A DNA stretch of 64,000 nt. Source: Vreelandella nanhaiensis. GTDB lineage: Bacteria; Pseudomonadota; Gammaproteobacteria; Pseudomonadales; Halomonadaceae. The DNA is taken from assembly GCF_003990185.1 (NCBI RefSeq), contig NZ_RZHF01000006.1, positions 31,027 to 95,026 on the forward strand. The letters run 5' to 3'. Within the stretch, counting starts at the first letter, position 1; each line of letters begins with the position of its first letter. Below are positions 9,386 to 21,192 of this stretch, piece by piece. The position numbers were made by a program, and so were the translations under genes. The notes below the pieces were generated by a model, which was not told the DNA's origin, ran no database searches, and was given only the letters and a program-made list of their open reading frames with translations.

Positions 9386-10341
9386 TGCATGGTCTCGTTG
9401 TCTTCACGCAGATAATCCAACAACATTAGTAGATCATCAGGCAAGTCGGCATGGAATGTCAGCGTTTCGCCGCTCACCGGATGCACAAAGCTCAGTTTCC
9501 GGGCATGCAGTGCCTGGCGTGGGAATTCACGCAGAATCTCCTTGAGCGGTCCGGCCGCACCTGGCGGCAGCTTGGCGCGCCCACTGTAAAGCGGGTCACC
9601 AATCAGCGGGTAGCGGGCATGGGCCATATGCACACGAATCTGATGGGTACGCCCGGTTTCCAGCTGGCAGCGCACGTGGGTGTGCGCGCGAAAACGCTCG
9701 ACCACCCGGAAGTGAGTAACGGCAGGCTTGCCTGAAGCCGTCACCGCCTGGCGCTTACGGTCCTTGGGATGGCGACCTATTGGCGCATCAATAGTGCTGC
9801 CCGAAACAGGCTTACCGATCACCACCGCATCGTACTGGCGCGAGACGCTGCGCGCCTGAAGCTGCTCAACCAGCACTGTTTGTGCCGGAATGGTCTTGGC
9901 TACCATCATCAGCCCCGTCGTATCCTTGTCCAGACGGTGAACAATACCTGCCCGGGGCACCTCGGCCAGCGCCGGATGATGATGAAGCAGCGCGTTGAGC
10001 AGAGTGCCGTCCGGGTTACCTGCCGCCGGATGCACCACCATGTTGGTGGGCTTGTTGATTACCATCACCGCATCGTCCTCAAAGACGATATCCAGCGGTA
10101 TATCCTGGGCTTCAAAACGCAGGTCTTCTTCAATGGTGGCTTTTAGCTCAAGCACTTCATCGCCATGCAGCTTCGCTTTGGGTTTCACTTTCGCGCCGTC
10201 CACGGTCAGTTCGCCGGCGTTGATCCATGCTTTTAGTCGCTCGCGAGAGTAATCACTGAACAACTCCGCGGCTGCTTGGTCCAACCGCGCGCCTGCAAGT
10301 GTTGCTGGCACACGTTGCATGGCTTCAACTATCCGGGGCAT
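9382..10341 (-). CDS. rluD: 23S rRNA pseudouridine(1911/1915/1917) synthase RluD
   Basis: Isomerises three uridines in helix 69 of 23S rRNA, needed for efficient ribosome assembly and termination. The 319 residues have an N-terminal S4 RNA-binding domain (about 18-80, with RLDQAAAELFSDYSRERLKAWI). The catalytic motif GIVHRLDKDTTGLMMVAKT contains the active aspartate. The start at MPRIVEAMQR was selected because AAGGAAG lies 7 bases upstream; a start 10 codons earlier has no Shine-Dalgarno. It is divergent from bamD, the standard gammaproteobacterial arrangement, which favours RluD over RluC or RluA. Confidence 0.93.
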   Translation of the reverse strand: MPRIVEAMQRVPATLAGARLDQAAAELFSDYSRERLKAWINAGELTVDGAKVKPKAKLHGDEVLELKATIEEDLRFEAQDIPLDIVFEDDAVMVINKPTNMVVHPAAGNPDGTLLNALLHHHPALAEVPRAGIVHRLDKDTTGLMMVAKTIPAQTVLVEQLQARSVSRQYDAVVIGKPVSGSTIDAPIGRHPKDRKRQAVTASGKPAVTHFRVVERFRAHTHVRCQLETGRTHQIRVHMAHARYPLIGDPLYSGRAKLPPGAAGPLKEILREFPRQALHARKLSFVHPVSGETLTFHADLPDDLLMLLDYLREDNETMQ

Positions 10342-10499
10342 GACGTAACTTCCTTTGACGACACCCGGCAATACGCGACTAGGCCTGCGTTTTGCGTCGA
10401 GGTGATTTATAGTGGGCTAACTGCGACCTATTCTACCATTTCTACTTATGGCCATCGTCGCTTTTCGGTGATTGAGGCTTGTTTGCAACGAGGATGATG

Positions 10500-11306
10500 A
10501 TGCGCGTTTTTTCTGCTGCCAACCGCTTTGGTGCCCTTGCGTTGAGCCTTGCCCTTTTGGCAGGCTGCGCCAGTAACGACACAGCTCCTGAAGACGAAGA
10601 CGAGTTTTCCGGGGTACAGGAGCGTGAACTTTACGAGCTGGCGCGCACTGCGCTAGACAGCAACCGCTATCCGATTGCAATTGAGCGTCTCGAAGCGCTG
10701 GATACGCGCTACCCGTTTGGCCCTCACGCCGAGCAAGCACAACTGGAGCTTATCTACGCTTACTACGAAAATAGCGACTGGGAAAAAGCTCGGGCAGCAG
10801 CCAGCCGGTTTATTCGCCTGCATCCCGACCATCCTCAAGCCGATTACGCCTACTACCTGCGCGGCCTTTCCGCCTGGCAGGCAGGTCGTTTCAGCCTTGA
10901 ACGCCTGCGCTTGATCGATATTTCCAAGCGCGACCTGGGTGCCTCACGGGATGCCTACAATGACTTCCGCGAGCTGATCCAGCGCTTCCCCCAGAGCGAT
11001 TATGCCCCGGATGCCCAGCAGCGCATCGTTTATCTGCGCGACCTACTGGCCCGCCATGAGCTTCATGTTGCGGACTACTACCTGCGCCGGGGCGCTTATC
11101 TGGCGGCTGTCGAACGGGGCCGCTGGGTAGTGGAACACTACCCTGAGTCCAGCGCTACCCGTGATGCTCTGGCCACCATGATTGAAGGCTATCAAGGTCT
11201 AGGCATGGATGACCGGGCAGGTGAAGTACTTGCCGTACTGCGTGAAAACGCCCCTGACCATGAGCAGCTTCAGGGTGGCCGTTTTGTACCCAAGCACCTG
11301 GACTGA
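10500..11306 (+). CDS. bamD: Outer membrane assembly lipoprotein BamD
   Basis: Essential lipoprotein of the beta-barrel assembly machine; works with BamA on the periplasmic face of the outer membrane. It has a signal peptide with lipobox LALLAGC and TPR repeats across the remainder (ELYELARTALDSNRYPIAIE, then FGPHAEQAQLELIYAYYEN). Three ATG codons stand in a row at 10494, 10497 and 10500. The last is chosen because GAGG ends 6 bases before it, giving 268 residues. Full length for the family. Confidence 0.93.
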   Translation: MRVFSAANRFGALALSLALLAGCASNDTAPEDEDEFSGVQERELYELARTALDSNRYPIAIERLEALDTRYPFGPHAEQAQLELIYAYYENSDWEKARAAASRFIRLHPDHPQADYAYYLRGLSAWQAGRFSLERLRLIDISKRDLGASRDAYNDFRELIQRFPQSDYAPDAQQRIVYLRDLLARHELHVADYYLRRGAYLAAVERGRWVVEHYPESSATRDALATMIEGYQGLGMDDRAGEVLAVLRENAPDHEQLQGGRFVPKHLD

Positions 11307-11373
11307 ATAATTAATCGATTGGCAATAAAGCTGACGTCCTAACCGATTAAGTTATACAACTTTTGTTCTCCTT

Positions 11374-11399
11374 AAAAACCACGCCGAGGCGTGGTTTTT
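11374..11399 (+). terminator. Rho-independent terminator of bamD
   Basis: AAAAACCACGC and GCGTGGTTTTT form a strong stem with a 4-nt CGAG loop. The A and T runs on either side make it potentially bidirectional. It sits 70 bp after bamD and before the chemoreceptor gene. Confidence 0.85.
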
Positions 11400-11554
11400 G
11401 TCTTTATGGCACAACCCTCTGCTTTAAGAAAACATAAGTTTCGTATAATTTAAACAAACTATCTATCCAATAGTTGTACAAATAAACTCCTGAGACTAAT
11501 ATTGCGGCCGACTACCATAAAAATGCGCCGCTACGGTGCCTAAGGGACTCTAAG

Positions 11555-13261
11555 ATGCTGTCATTGGACGCTCGTTTTACTGGCACCAAAATAAGTACTC
11601 GCCTCGCATTTGCCTTCTCCACCCTACTGGCACTGCTGATCGTTTTAACCGCTGTCGGTATCTACCAAGTCAACCAAATCGACCGTGGCCTCACCGCAAT
11701 CAACGATATCAATGGAGCCAAGCAGAGTTTCGCTGTAGACATGCGGGGAAGTGTTCATGACCGAGCCATTACCTTACGCGATATTGTCATTACCGCGGGG
11801 AACGGCAACCTCGATGCCCTGCGTGCTGACATTGATCGCTTACAGGAAAGTTACCAGAACGCCACGACGGGCATGCAGGGCGTTATCCAGCAATACTCAA
11901 CCACACCGCAGGAACAGAATCTGCTGAACCATATCGCAAGCCAGGCGGAGATGGTCAGAGCACTTACCCTACAGGTGTTTGATGCCCGTGATACCGGCGA
12001 CTATGAACTCGCCCAAACACTAATGCTTGAACAGGCCGGGCCCGCCTATAGAGAATGGTTAAACCGCATTAACCAGTTTATTGACTTGCAAGGCCAGATT
12101 AATAATGTCAGTACAGCACAGGCGCGTGCTACCGCTTCAGGCTTTCAAATGCTGATGCTGGGTTTAACGCTCTTTGCATTGGTGGTTGGCGGCGTTATCG
12201 CGATGTTTTTATCCCGCCAGCTGTTACGCGAGCTCGGCGCTGAGCCTCATGATGTAAAAACGTTTGCAGAAGCAGTTGGGCGTGGCGAGCTAACGACAAA
12301 GGGCCAGCTCAAAAAAGGCGATAATCGTAGCATTATGGCGTCTCAGGTAGAGATGGCTCGTCAGTTACAAACTATCGTTACCCAGGTTCGTGCTTCGGCA
12401 GAAGCCGTCGCTGCCAACAGCGAGCAGATTGCCGAGGGCAATAACGATTTGTCGTCGCGCACCGAACAGCAGGCCAGCGCCCTTGCGGAAACAGCTTCGG
12501 CCATGGAGCAGCTCAACAGCACAGTAAAACTCAACGCGGAAAACTCCGAGCAGGCAAGCCAGGAGGCGCAGAGCGCTTCACAGATTGCCACTAAAGGCGG
12601 TGAAGCAGTGCATCAAGTGGTGGGTACCATGAATGAGCTGAACCAGAGCTCTCAGGAAATCGCGGGCATTACCTCGACCATTGATTCCATTGCCTTCCAA
12701 ACCAACATTCTGGCACTCAACGCCTCCGTTGAAGCAGCCCGAGCAGGCGAGCACGGCCGGGGCTTCGCCGTGGTGGCCGAAGAGGTGCGCAACCTTGCCC
12801 AGCGCAGTGCGGAGGCCGCGCGCGAAATCAATCAGCTGATCGCCAGCAACCTAGAGCGCGTCAAGCACGGCAACCAGCGTGCCGAAGAGGCGAGTAAATC
12901 CACCGAAGAGATCGTGGCGGCCATTGATCGCGTCACCACCATCATGCAGGAGATCAGCCATGCCAGCGCCGAGCAGAGCGCCGGCGTGCAGGAAGTTGGC
13001 CAAGCAGTTACCGAAATGGATCAGGTGACCCAGCAAAACGCGGCGCTGGTGGGGCAAAGCGCCAAATCCGCCGCTAACCTGCGCGAAAATGCCCGTCAGC
13101 TGCTGCAGATGATGGAAGCATTTAAGTTACCCCAGGCCGTTCAAGGCGCCCAGCGTGCGTCCGCACACAACATGGCACCCGCCCTCGCTAGCCCTAAGGC
13201 ACGCCCGATGGCGACAAGCCCTACCCAGCATCAGCCGGAGCCCGAGTGGGAAAGCTTCTAA
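11555..13261 (+). CDS. Methyl-accepting chemotaxis protein
   Basis: Transmembrane chemoreceptor that signals through CheW/CheA to the flagellar motor. It has 568 residues: TM helix 1 (about 17-36), a periplasmic four-helix-bundle sensor (to ~195), TM helix 2 (~196-217), HAMP (~218-270) and a long cytoplasmic coiled coil. The conserved hairpin tip is present ([20 protein letters not shown], then [20 protein letters not shown]). The last residues EWESF form the xWxxF pentapeptide that tethers CheR/CheB, so this receptor should be a high-abundance type able to assist others. The ligand is not predictable. No sigma-28 box with correct spacing was found upstream. Confidence 0.95.
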   Translation: MLSLDARFTGTKISTRLAFAFSTLLALLIVLTAVGIYQVNQIDRGLTAINDINGAKQSFAVDMRGSVHDRAITLRDIVITAGNGNLDALRADIDRLQESYQNATTGMQGVIQQYSTTPQEQNLLNHIASQAEMVRALTLQVFDARDTGDYELAQTLMLEQAGPAYREWLNRINQFIDLQGQINNVSTAQARATASGFQMLMLGLTLFALVVGGVIAMFLSRQLLRELGAEPHDVKTFAEAVGRGELTTKGQLKKGDNRSIMASQVEMARQLQTIVTQVRASAEAVAANSEQIAEGNNDLSSRTEQQASALAETASAMEQLNSTVKLNAENSEQASQEAQSASQIATKGGEAVHQVVGTMNELNQSSQEIAGITSTIDSIAFQTNILALNASVEAARAGEHGRGFAVVAEEVRNLAQRSAEAAREINQLIASNLERVKHGNQRAEEASKSTEEIVAAIDRVTTIMQEISHASAEQSAGVQEVGQAVTEMDQVTQQNAALVGQSAKSAANLRENARQLLQMMEAFKLPQAVQGAQRASAHNMAPALASPKARPMATSPTQHQPEPEWESF

Positions 13262-13287
13262 ACCATAACCGCTACCCGCTGCGATAA

Positions 13288-13315
13288 AAAAGGCTCCTGA
13301 GTTCAGGAGCCTTTT
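13288..13315. terminator. Bidirectional terminator between the chemoreceptor gene and nadE
   Basis: A 13-bp perfect stem, AAAAGGCTCCTGA with TCAGGAGCCTTTT, has a 2-nt centre. It is placed between two convergent genes and has A and T runs on the outer edges. Confidence 0.9.
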
Positions 13316-13336
13316 GCGCTGGGCCTAGCTTAATAC

Positions 13337-14971
13337 CTAGTCACCCGGCTGCCAGCCGTTAACGATCGGGTAGCGGCGGTCGCGTCCAAAGCCCCGGGGC
13401 GTTACCCGAACCCCCACGGGTGCCTGACGCCGCTTGTATTCACAGCGATCGACCAGTTTGACCACCTTGTAGACATCCTCAGAATCAAAGCCTGCAGCAA
13501 TGATAGCCTCCGCGCTCATATCACCTTCGATATAGCTCATCAGAATCGCATCCAGCACGTCGTAATCAGGCAGCGAGTCGCTGTCCTGCTGCCCAGGGGC
13601 AAGTTCTGCGCTGGGTGGGCGCTCAATCACCCGTTCAGGAATCGCTGGCGACTGGGTATTACGCCACAGGGCTAATCGGTATACCCAGGTTTTATACACA
13701 TCCTTGAGGGCGTTGTAACCGCCCACCATGTCGCCGTAAAGCGTGGCGTAGCCCACCGCCATTTCACTCTTGTTGCCCGTGGTCAGCACCATCAGGCCCT
13801 TCTTATTGGAAAGCGCCATCAGCAGCACACCACGACAGCGTGACTGCAGGTTCTCTTCGGTGGTATCACGCTCAGTGCCGGCAAAACTTTCCGAAAGTGT
13901 CGCCATAAACGCATCCACCATGGGCTCGATGGGCATCACCTCGTAATGCACGCCAAGCATTTCGGCCTGCTGGGCGGCATCCTGTTTTGAGATATCGGCG
14001 GTATAATGATACGGCATCATCACTGCCTGAACCCGCTGCGGCCCTAGGGCGTCTACGGCAATCGCCAATGAAAGAGCGGAGTCGATACCCCCCGAAAGTC
14101 CTAGCACCACGCCATCAAAGCCGCTCTTGTTGACGTAATCGCGCACGCCGGTGACCAGCGCGCAGTAAAGACTTTCTTCAGGCTCTACATCCGGCTCGAT
14201 CTCTCCGTCCTGCGGCTCCCAAATGGCCGCACTGGTTTGTAGCAGCTGTACCGGCATCAGACCCGCCTGCCAGTAAGGCGCCAGCACCTTGAGCTGCCCT
14301 TTGGCGTCCACGCATTTAGAGCCGCCGTCAAACACCAGCTCATCCTGCCCGCCGATGGTATTCACATACACGATCGGCCGGTCGACCTCGAGCGCGCGCA
14401 GCTCTAGCAGCCGTAGTCGCTCGCCGGGCTTGTCCTGATGATAGGGCGAAGCGTTGAGGCTGATCAGCACCTCGGCCCCGGCCGCTTTGGCCGCTTTTAC
14501 CGGCGCGCCTTCCCACAGGTCTTCACAAATCAAAAGCCCAAGCCTGGCGCCCTTATGCTCGTAAACCAGCGGCTCGGTGCCCGGTGTGAAGTAGCGCTGC
14601 TCATCAAACACCTGATAGTTAGGGAGCGCCTGCTTGGCGTACTCCGCCTCCCATTGGCCGTTGTACAACACGCCTGCCAGGTTATAGCGCTTGCCTTCGC
14701 GCACGCCGGGGTAGCCGATGATTACCAGTACATCGCGGGCGACCTTTTCGGCCATCTTGGCTCGCGCTTCGCGTAGCCGTGCTTCCATGGAGGCACGTAG
14801 CAATAAATCTTCCGGCGGATACCCTGATAAAAAGAGCTCAGGGAAGATAACGATATCCGCCCCATGCTCAATGCGCGCTTCGCGCACGGCTTCAATAGCA
14901 CGCGCCGCATTGCCGGGAATATCCCCGACAAGCGGATCAAGTTGGGCCATTACCAGCGTTAAATCTTGCAT
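13337..14971 (-). CDS. nadE: Glutamine-dependent NAD+ synthetase
   Basis: Final step of NAD synthesis: amidates deamido-NAD+ using ammonia released from glutamine. It has 544 residues in two domains. The N-terminal nitrilase-fold glutaminase has the Glu (VIFPELFLSGYPPEDLLLR), Lys (AKQALPNYQVFDEQRY) and Cys (LLICEDLWEG) triad. The C-terminal synthetase has the ATP PP-loop VLGLSGGIDSALSLAIA. The intact triad shows it is the glutamine-using form, not the ammonia-only short form. Monocistronic. Confidence 0.95.
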   Translation of the reverse strand: MQDLTLVMAQLDPLVGDIPGNAARAIEAVREARIEHGADIVIFPELFLSGYPPEDLLLRASMEARLREARAKMAEKVARDVLVIIGYPGVREGKRYNLAGVLYNGQWEAEYAKQALPNYQVFDEQRYFTPGTEPLVYEHKGARLGLLICEDLWEGAPVKAAKAAGAEVLISLNASPYHQDKPGERLRLLELRALEVDRPIVYVNTIGGQDELVFDGGSKCVDAKGQLKVLAPYWQAGLMPVQLLQTSAAIWEPQDGEIEPDVEPEESLYCALVTGVRDYVNKSGFDGVVLGLSGGIDSALSLAIAVDALGPQRVQAVMMPYHYTADISKQDAAQQAEMLGVHYEVMPIEPMVDAFMATLSESFAGTERDTTEENLQSRCRGVLLMALSNKKGLMVLTTGNKSEMAVGYATLYGDMVGGYNALKDVYKTWVYRLALWRNTQSPAIPERVIERPPSAELAPGQQDSDSLPDYDVLDAILMSYIEGDMSAEAIIAAGFDSEDVYKVVKLVDRCEYKRRQAPVGVRVTPRGFGRDRRYPIVNGWQPGD

Positions 14972-15104
14972 GGGCGTTAAAATCTCTTGAGAATCTTTAG
15001 AATATTGTTAACTGCATCGATGCATTGTCCCGCAAGGGCCGCCTGCTGGCAAAGCCCGCACTCGCATTGACCGCTTTCATCTCCGTACCGGAGGGTCTAC
15101 AAGG

Positions 15105-15377
15105 ATGAACCTTTTGATCATTCGCCTGATTATTTTTGCCGTGGTGTTTTACGCTGGTTTAAAGCTTTACGGCATGTACCGCCAGCACAAGCTGGCCCGC
15201 GACGCCGAACACGAGACATTAAACCGCCACGATGGCGGTCAGATGGTGCGCTGCCGCTGGTGCGATGTTCACGTGCCGGAAAGTGAGGCGTTGCGCGACC
15301 ACGAACAGTGGTTCTGCTCCAGCGCCCACCGCGATCGCTACGTTCAGGAGCAGGCAGACAAGAACAGCGGCGCCTAG
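15105..15377 (+). CDS. PP0621-family small protein, membrane-anchored with Cys cluster
   Basis: A 90-residue protein with one N-terminal hydrophobic segment (residues 2-20) and a small metal-binding-like module, CRWCDVHVPESEAL, then WFCSSAHRDRY. It has Cys-X2-Cys and a later Cys plus two His that could hold zinc. Proteins of this pattern are the uncharacterised PP0621 family, common in pseudomonads and halomonads. GGAGGG precedes the ATG. It is convergent with thiO. The function is unknown. Confidence 0.8.
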   Translation: MNLLIIRLIIFAVVFYAGLKLYGMYRQHKLARDAEHETLNRHDGGQMVRCRWCDVHVPESEALRDHEQWFCSSAHRDRYVQEQADKNSGA

Positions 15378-15384
15378 ACGCGGC

Positions 15385-16494
15385 TCATCCGCCTGAAGGT
15401 TCCAGCCGTTCAGGCGTGGGCCAGAACGGCGCGGGGTCTATCAACGGCTCCCGGTTAAGTAACTGGTCTGCCAGTAGATGGGTGGAAGCTGGCGCCAGCA
15501 CCAGCCCATTGCGATAGTGTCCCGCGTTGATAAACACGTTGGGCATTCCTGGCAGCGCGCCGATAAACGGAAGGCCTTCCGGCGAACCGGGCCGCAGCCC
15601 CGCCCAGTGGTAGGCAACCGGGCACTCCTTAAGGGCGGGCACGATACGTTCTGCACTGTGTTTTAAAGAGGCCAGCGCCTCCTCATCGGTGGTTTTATCG
15701 AATCCGGCCTCTTCGAGTGTCGAGCCTACCAGCAGCAAGCCATCGCCTCTGGGAATAACGTAGCGGCCATCTTTCAAGACGACGCGTTGCACCAGCCCAG
15801 GCGGCGCTTGATAGGCAATCATCTGTCCTTTCACCGGGCGCACCGGTACACGCACACCAAGCGTGGCCAGAAGCCTGGCAGTCCAGGCGCCCCCGCAAAC
15901 GACCACCCGCGCGGCCAAAAGCGCACCTTGGGAGGTATTCACCCCGGTGACGGCGTCTTCGCGCTTTACAAAGCCATACACCTCACACTGCTCACGAAGC
16001 GTAACCGTGGGCATGGCCAAGAGCCTGGCTCGCAGCGCCTGACCAAGACGTGGGTTGCGTATGCTGCCAAGCGTAGGCATCCATAGCGCGTTTTCATGGG
16101 CAATGGCGACATCAGACTCTTTCTGCTGAACGAAGTCAGCGCCCACGCGCACCAGCGGCTTGCCCATCTGGCGAGCCCAGCTAAGCGCCCTCTCCTCGTC
16201 ATCGACATTCAAGTACAAAAGCCCTTTCTGACGGTACTCGGGATCGATGCCCGTTTCTTCAAGCAGACGCAGCGCAAGCGTGGGATAGGCGCCTTCCGAC
16301 CAGCGTGACAGTTGCGAAATAGGCGGCGCATAACGCCACGGATAAAGCGGTGATACAATGCCTCCACCCGCCCAGGAGGCCTCTTTCCCGCAGGTGCCAC
16401 GTTCAACAAGAGTAACCTGCTGCCCGGCATCGGCTAACTGCAGAGCGGTCATCATACCGATAACACCGCCGCCAATAATTAGAAAATCGCTCAC
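15385..16494 (-). CDS. thiO: Glycine oxidase ThiO (FAD-dependent)
   Basis: Flavoprotein oxidising glycine to iminoglycine for thiazole formation in thiamine synthesis, or a related D-amino-acid oxidase activity. The 369 residues start with the FAD dinucleotide fold IIGGGVIGMMTALQLADAGQ and continue through a DAO domain. The C-terminal FAD-contact loop is HYRNGLVLAPASTHLLADQL. No other thi gene is adjacent, so the thiamine role rests on family resemblance. It is divergent from the pseudopilin gene. Confidence 0.85.
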   Translation of the reverse strand: MSDFLIIGGGVIGMMTALQLADAGQQVTLVERGTCGKEASWAGGGIVSPLYPWRYAPPISQLSRWSEGAYPTLALRLLEETGIDPEYRQKGLLYLNVDDEERALSWARQMGKPLVRVGADFVQQKESDVAIAHENALWMPTLGSIRNPRLGQALRARLLAMPTVTLREQCEVYGFVKREDAVTGVNTSQGALLAARVVVCGGAWTARLLATLGVRVPVRPVKGQMIAYQAPPGLVQRVVLKDGRYVIPRGDGLLLVGSTLEEAGFDKTTDEEALASLKHSAERIVPALKECPVAYHWAGLRPGSPEGLPFIGALPGMPNVFINAGHYRNGLVLAPASTHLLADQLLNREPLIDPAPFWPTPERLEPSGG

Positions 16495-16595
16495 TCAGAT
16501 TGCCTGCTCTGGCTTACTTGATGGCCGGCACACGGCCGGAGTCGGACACAGAGCATAGCGAGGAGAGTGGGCAGGTCAAGCGACCGGGAGAATGC

Positions 16596-17123
16596 ATGAT
16601 CAAACGACCCTTTGTTCTGAAACCTTCCGCCAAGGGGTTTACCCTGCTTGAACTGCTGATAGTACTGATATTGGTAGGAGTATTGGCCGTGTGGGGCGTG
16701 CCGAGTTTCAATGCGCTAGGTGAGCGCACCGCTGTTACCAGTGAGATCAACCGTCTGCAGTCCGCACTTTCGCTGGCACGCAGCACGGCCATTACTCACC
16801 AGAAAGCCATCACACTATGCCCGGCCAACCTGGACCGTACGGCCTGCACAGGTGATTGGAGCAGCGAGCTGATGATTGTAAGCGCCGACAAGCTTCGAGG
16901 GATCAATGAACACGAGGTAGTACGGCTGTTTCCAGCCACTGCGGTGAAGGTGACCAAAAACGGCCATGACCGTATCCGATATACCCCGCTTGGCCATGCC
17001 ACGGGGTTCAACAGCACGTTCTCTATCTGCCCTGCCAGCACACAGGACATCGTCAACGGGGCCAGCCTGGTGCTCAGTACGCTTGGCCGGGCCCGCGTTG
17101 AGAAGCAGCCTGCCAGTTGTTAG
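16596..17123 (+). CDS. FimT/GspH-family type IV pseudopilin
   Basis: Minor pilin-like protein: prepilin leader (MIKRPFVLKPSAKG) with cleavage before FTLLELLIVL, the Glu at +5 conserved, then a GspH/FimT domain. It has 175 residues from the ATG at 16596, chosen for the GGGAG upstream; a longer frame upstream is non-pilin-like. Cysteines near the middle and the C-terminus (CPANLDRTAC, ICPAS, final C) could form disulfides. It stands alone, 10 kb from the pilE-V-W-X cluster, where a fimT or fimU would usually be found. It may therefore supply that missing component. Confidence 0.85.
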   Translation: MIKRPFVLKPSAKGFTLLELLIVLILVGVLAVWGVPSFNALGERTAVTSEINRLQSALSLARSTAITHQKAITLCPANLDRTACTGDWSSELMIVSADKLRGINEHEVVRLFPATAVKVTKNGHDRIRYTPLGHATGFNSTFSICPASTQDIVNGASLVLSTLGRARVEKQPASC

Positions 17124-17156
17124 CGGCAGGCGCTTATCGTTTCCAGAGTGGCTTGA

Positions 17157-18152
<996 letters not shown>

Positions 18153-18363
18153 CTACGCGTACTAGCGACCGACGAGTCGCCAAGAGTCTGCCTGAAATGG
18201 CGCCAAGTACAAGCTATTGCAAGGGTTAACCTTCGCTATTAGGCGAAGACACCTTGAAACGGCCTTTATAAACACGCATGTACTACTACTATGTAGATCA
18301 TACTAAAAGGAAAACAGTGACCGTCGCGCTGCGTTAACGACTCGCAATTCAGAGGAGAAAGGC

Positions 18364-21111
18364 ATGAGCCACACACCCGATACGCTCCAGACGTTAGATG
18401 TAGGTAGCAAACAGTACCGCTACTACAGCCTTCCCAAGGCCGCCGATGCACTTGGCAACATCGACCGGCTTCCCAAGTCACTCAAGATTCTACTCGAAAA
18501 CCAGCTGCGCTTCGCCGACGACGAAAGCGTTGAGCAGGATGATATGCAGGCACTGGTCGACTGGCAGAAAGAGGGCAAATCCAGCCGCGAGATCGGCTAC
18601 CGCCCTGCCCGGGTATTAATGCAGGACTTTACCGGTGTGCCCGGCGTGGTCGATTTAGCCTCCATGCGCGCCGCGGTGGAAAAACTCGGTGAAGACCCGG
18701 CCCGCATTAATCCCCTCTCTCCGGTTGACCTGGTGATCGACCACTCGGTCATGGTCGACAAGTTTGGTAATGCCACGGCGTTTGAAGAGAACGTCGAAAT
18801 CGAGATGCAACGCAACCGCGAGCGCTACGAGTTTCTGCGCTGGGGCCAACAGGCCTTTAACAACTTTAGCGTGGTGCCGCCCGGCACCGGCATCTGTCAC
18901 CAAGTAAACCTTGAGTACCTGGGCCGAAGCGTTTGGACCAAAGAGGAAGATGGCGTCACGTTTGCCTACCCGGATACCCTGGTGGGCACCGATTCTCATA
19001 CCACCATGATCAACGGTTTAGGCGTGCTGGGTTGGGGTGTCGGCGGCATAGAGGCGGAAGCTGCCATGCTGGGCCAGCCGGTCTCCATGCTGATTCCTGA
19101 AGTGATTGGCTTCAAGCTTACCGGCAAGCTACGCGAAGGCATCACCGCGACTGACCTAGTGCTGACTGTTACCGAAATGCTGCGTAAAAAAGGCGTGGTG
19201 GGCAAGTTTGTCGAGTTCTACGGCGACGGCCTGAAGGATTTGCCTCTTGCCGACCGTGCAACGATTGCCAACATGGCACCGGAATATGGCGCCACCTGTG
19301 GCTTCTTCCCCGTGGATGAGGAAACGCTCAACTACATGCGCCTGACCGGCCGTGAAGATGACCAGATTGCTCTGGTAGAAGCCTACAGCAAGACCCAGGG
19401 CCTATGGCGCGAGCCGGGCGATGAGCCGGTATTCAGCGACACCCTGCACCTGGACATGACCGAAGTGGAAGCAAGCCTTGCCGGCCCCAAACGCCCGCAG
19501 GACCGGGTAGCGCTAAAAGATATGGCCGCCGCCTTCGATAAGATCATGCAGGACGACGCCAAAGCACAGCCCACCGCCGAAAAAGGCAAGTTCGGCTCCG
19601 AGGGCGGTCAGGCAGCCGTAGGCATTAATCGCAGTCTTGAAGGTGATTTCAAGCACGCCGACAGCCAGAATGTCACCCTGGGTGATCAATCCTTCAGCCT
19701 TGACCCAGGTGCGGTGGTGATTGCCGCAATCACCTCGTGCACCAATACCTCCAACCCCAGCGTGATGATGGCGGCCGGCCTTCTCGCCCGCAAGGCGCGC
19801 GAAAAGGGCCTAACCACCAAGCCTTGGGTGAAGACCTCCCTGGCGCCCGGCTCCAAGGTTGTAACCGACTATCTGGCTGCCGCCAAGCTAAACGATGACC
19901 TGGACGCGCTGGGCTTTAACCTGGTGGGCTATGGTTGCACTACCTGCATCGGCAACTCAGGGCCCCTACCTGAGGCTATCGAAAAAGCCGTAAATCAGGG
20001 CGACCTGACCGTAGCCTCGGTACTTTCGGGTAACCGTAACTTCGAAGGCCGTGTTCATCCGTTGGTAAAAACCAACTGGCTCGCGTCACCCCCCCTGGTA
20101 GTCGCTTACGCCTTGGCGGGCAACGTTCAGCGCGATTTAACCAAGGATCCTTTAGGCGAGGACAGCGACGGCAACCCGGTTTACCTGAAAGATATCTGGC
20201 CTTCTCAGGCGGAAATCGCTGAAGCGGTTGAACAGGTCAATACCGAGATGTTCCGCAAGGAGTACGGTGAGGTATTCAAAGGCGACGAAACCTGGCAGGC
20301 AATCAACGTTTCTGAAAGCCAGGTTTACCAATGGCCAGAGTCCACCTACATTCAGCACCCGCCCTTCTTTGAAGGCATGGGCCGCGAACCGGATGCGATT
20401 GAGGACGTTCGCAATGCGCGCATTCTGGCCATGCTGGGCGACTCGGTTACCACCGATCACATCTCACCGGCAGGCTCCATCAAGCCCGACAGCCCCGCTG
20501 GCCGTTATCTGCAGGAGCATGGCGTCAAGCCCGTCGACTTCAACTCCTACGGCTCACGCCGCGGCAACCACGAAGTAATGATGCGCGGCACCTTCGCTAA
20601 CGTGCGCATTAAAAACGAAATGCTGGAAGGTGTAGTAGGCGGCGAAACCCGCTATGTGCCAAGCGGCGAGCAGATGTCGATCTATGATGCGGCCATGAAG
20701 TACCAAGAAGCAGGTACACCGCTTGTCGTGATTGCCGGTAAAGAGTACGGCACCGGCTCCTCGCGCGACTGGGCTGCTAAGGGTACGCGGTTACTGGGCG
20801 TTCGCGCTGTGATTGCCGAGTCCTTTGAGCGTATTCACCGCTCCAACCTGATTGGCATGGGCGTGGTACCGCTTCAGTTCCCGGAAGGCGAGACGCGCGA
20901 AACGCTGAAATTAACCGGAGATGAGGAGATATCGATTGCCGGATTAAGCGATTTGAGCCCCGGCAAAACAGTCAAGGTAGTGATTAAAAACGGCGAGCAG
21001 GAACGTACCGTTGATGCCAAGTGCCGAATTGATACGCTCAATGAGCTGGCTTACTACCGCCACGGTGGTATCCTTCACTACGTGCTGCGCAAAATGATCG
21101 GCGCAGCCTAA
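18364..21111 (+). CDS. acnA: Aconitate hydratase A
   Basis: TCA-cycle and glyoxylate-cycle enzyme that interconverts citrate and isocitrate through a [4Fe-4S] cluster. The 915 residues match the AcnA/IRP1-type length. The cluster cysteines are in [17 protein letters not shown] and [16 protein letters not shown]. The C-terminal swivel domain has [15 protein letters not shown] and [15 protein letters not shown]. The start has a strong GAGGAGAAAGGC before the ATG. A terminator follows. Confidence 0.97.
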   Translation: MSHTPDTLQTLDVGSKQYRYYSLPKAADALGNIDRLPKSLKILLENQLRFADDESVEQDDMQALVDWQKEGKSSREIGYRPARVLMQDFTGVPGVVDLASMRAAVEKLGEDPARINPLSPVDLVIDHSVMVDKFGNATAFEENVEIEMQRNRERYEFLRWGQQAFNNFSVVPPGTGICHQVNLEYLGRSVWTKEEDGVTFAYPDTLVGTDSHTTMINGLGVLGWGVGGIEAEAAMLGQPVSMLIPEVIGFKLTGKLREGITATDLVLTVTEMLRKKGVVGKFVEFYGDGLKDLPLADRATIANMAPEYGATCGFFPVDEETLNYMRLTGREDDQIALVEAYSKTQGLWREPGDEPVFSDTLHLDMTEVEASLAGPKRPQDRVALKDMAAAFDKIMQDDAKAQPTAEKGKFGSEGGQAAVGINRSLEGDFKHADSQNVTLGDQSFSLDPGAVVIAAITSCTNTSNPSVMMAAGLLARKAREKGLTTKPWVKTSLAPGSKVVTDYLAAAKLNDDLDALGFNLVGYGCTTCIGNSGPLPEAIEKAVNQGDLTVASVLSGNRNFEGRVHPLVKTNWLASPPLVVAYALAGNVQRDLTKDPLGEDSDGNPVYLKDIWPSQAEIAEAVEQVNTEMFRKEYGEVFKGDETWQAINVSESQVYQWPESTYIQHPPFFEGMGREPDAIEDVRNARILAMLGDSVTTDHISPAGSIKPDSPAGRYLQEHGVKPVDFNSYGSRRGNHEVMMRGTFANVRIKNEMLEGVVGGETRYVPSGEQMSIYDAAMKYQEAGTPLVVIAGKEYGTGSSRDWAAKGTRLLGVRAVIAESFERIHRSNLIGMGVVPLQFPEGETRETLKLTGDEEISIAGLSDLSPGKTVKVVIKNGEQERTVDAKCRIDTLNELAYYRHGGILHYVLRKMIGAA

Positions 21112-21134
21112 GTAACACCAACCAATGCTTGTAT

Positions 21135-21161
21135 GCCCCCACTTCGGTGGGGGCTTTTTTT
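21135..21161 (+). terminator. Rho-independent terminator of acnA
   Basis: An 8-bp GC stem GCCCCCAC/GTGGGGGC with a stable TTCG tetraloop is followed by seven T, 24 bp after the acnA stop. Confidence 0.95.
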
Positions 21162-21192
21162 GGCCTGCTAATTACTTGAGTAACACGACGAC

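Noticed and set aside
11483..11514. Possible sigma-28 promoter of the chemoreceptor gene (TAAA ... GCCGACTA)
   Set aside because: Spacer is 20 bp instead of 15 and the -10 has a mismatch; not convincing.
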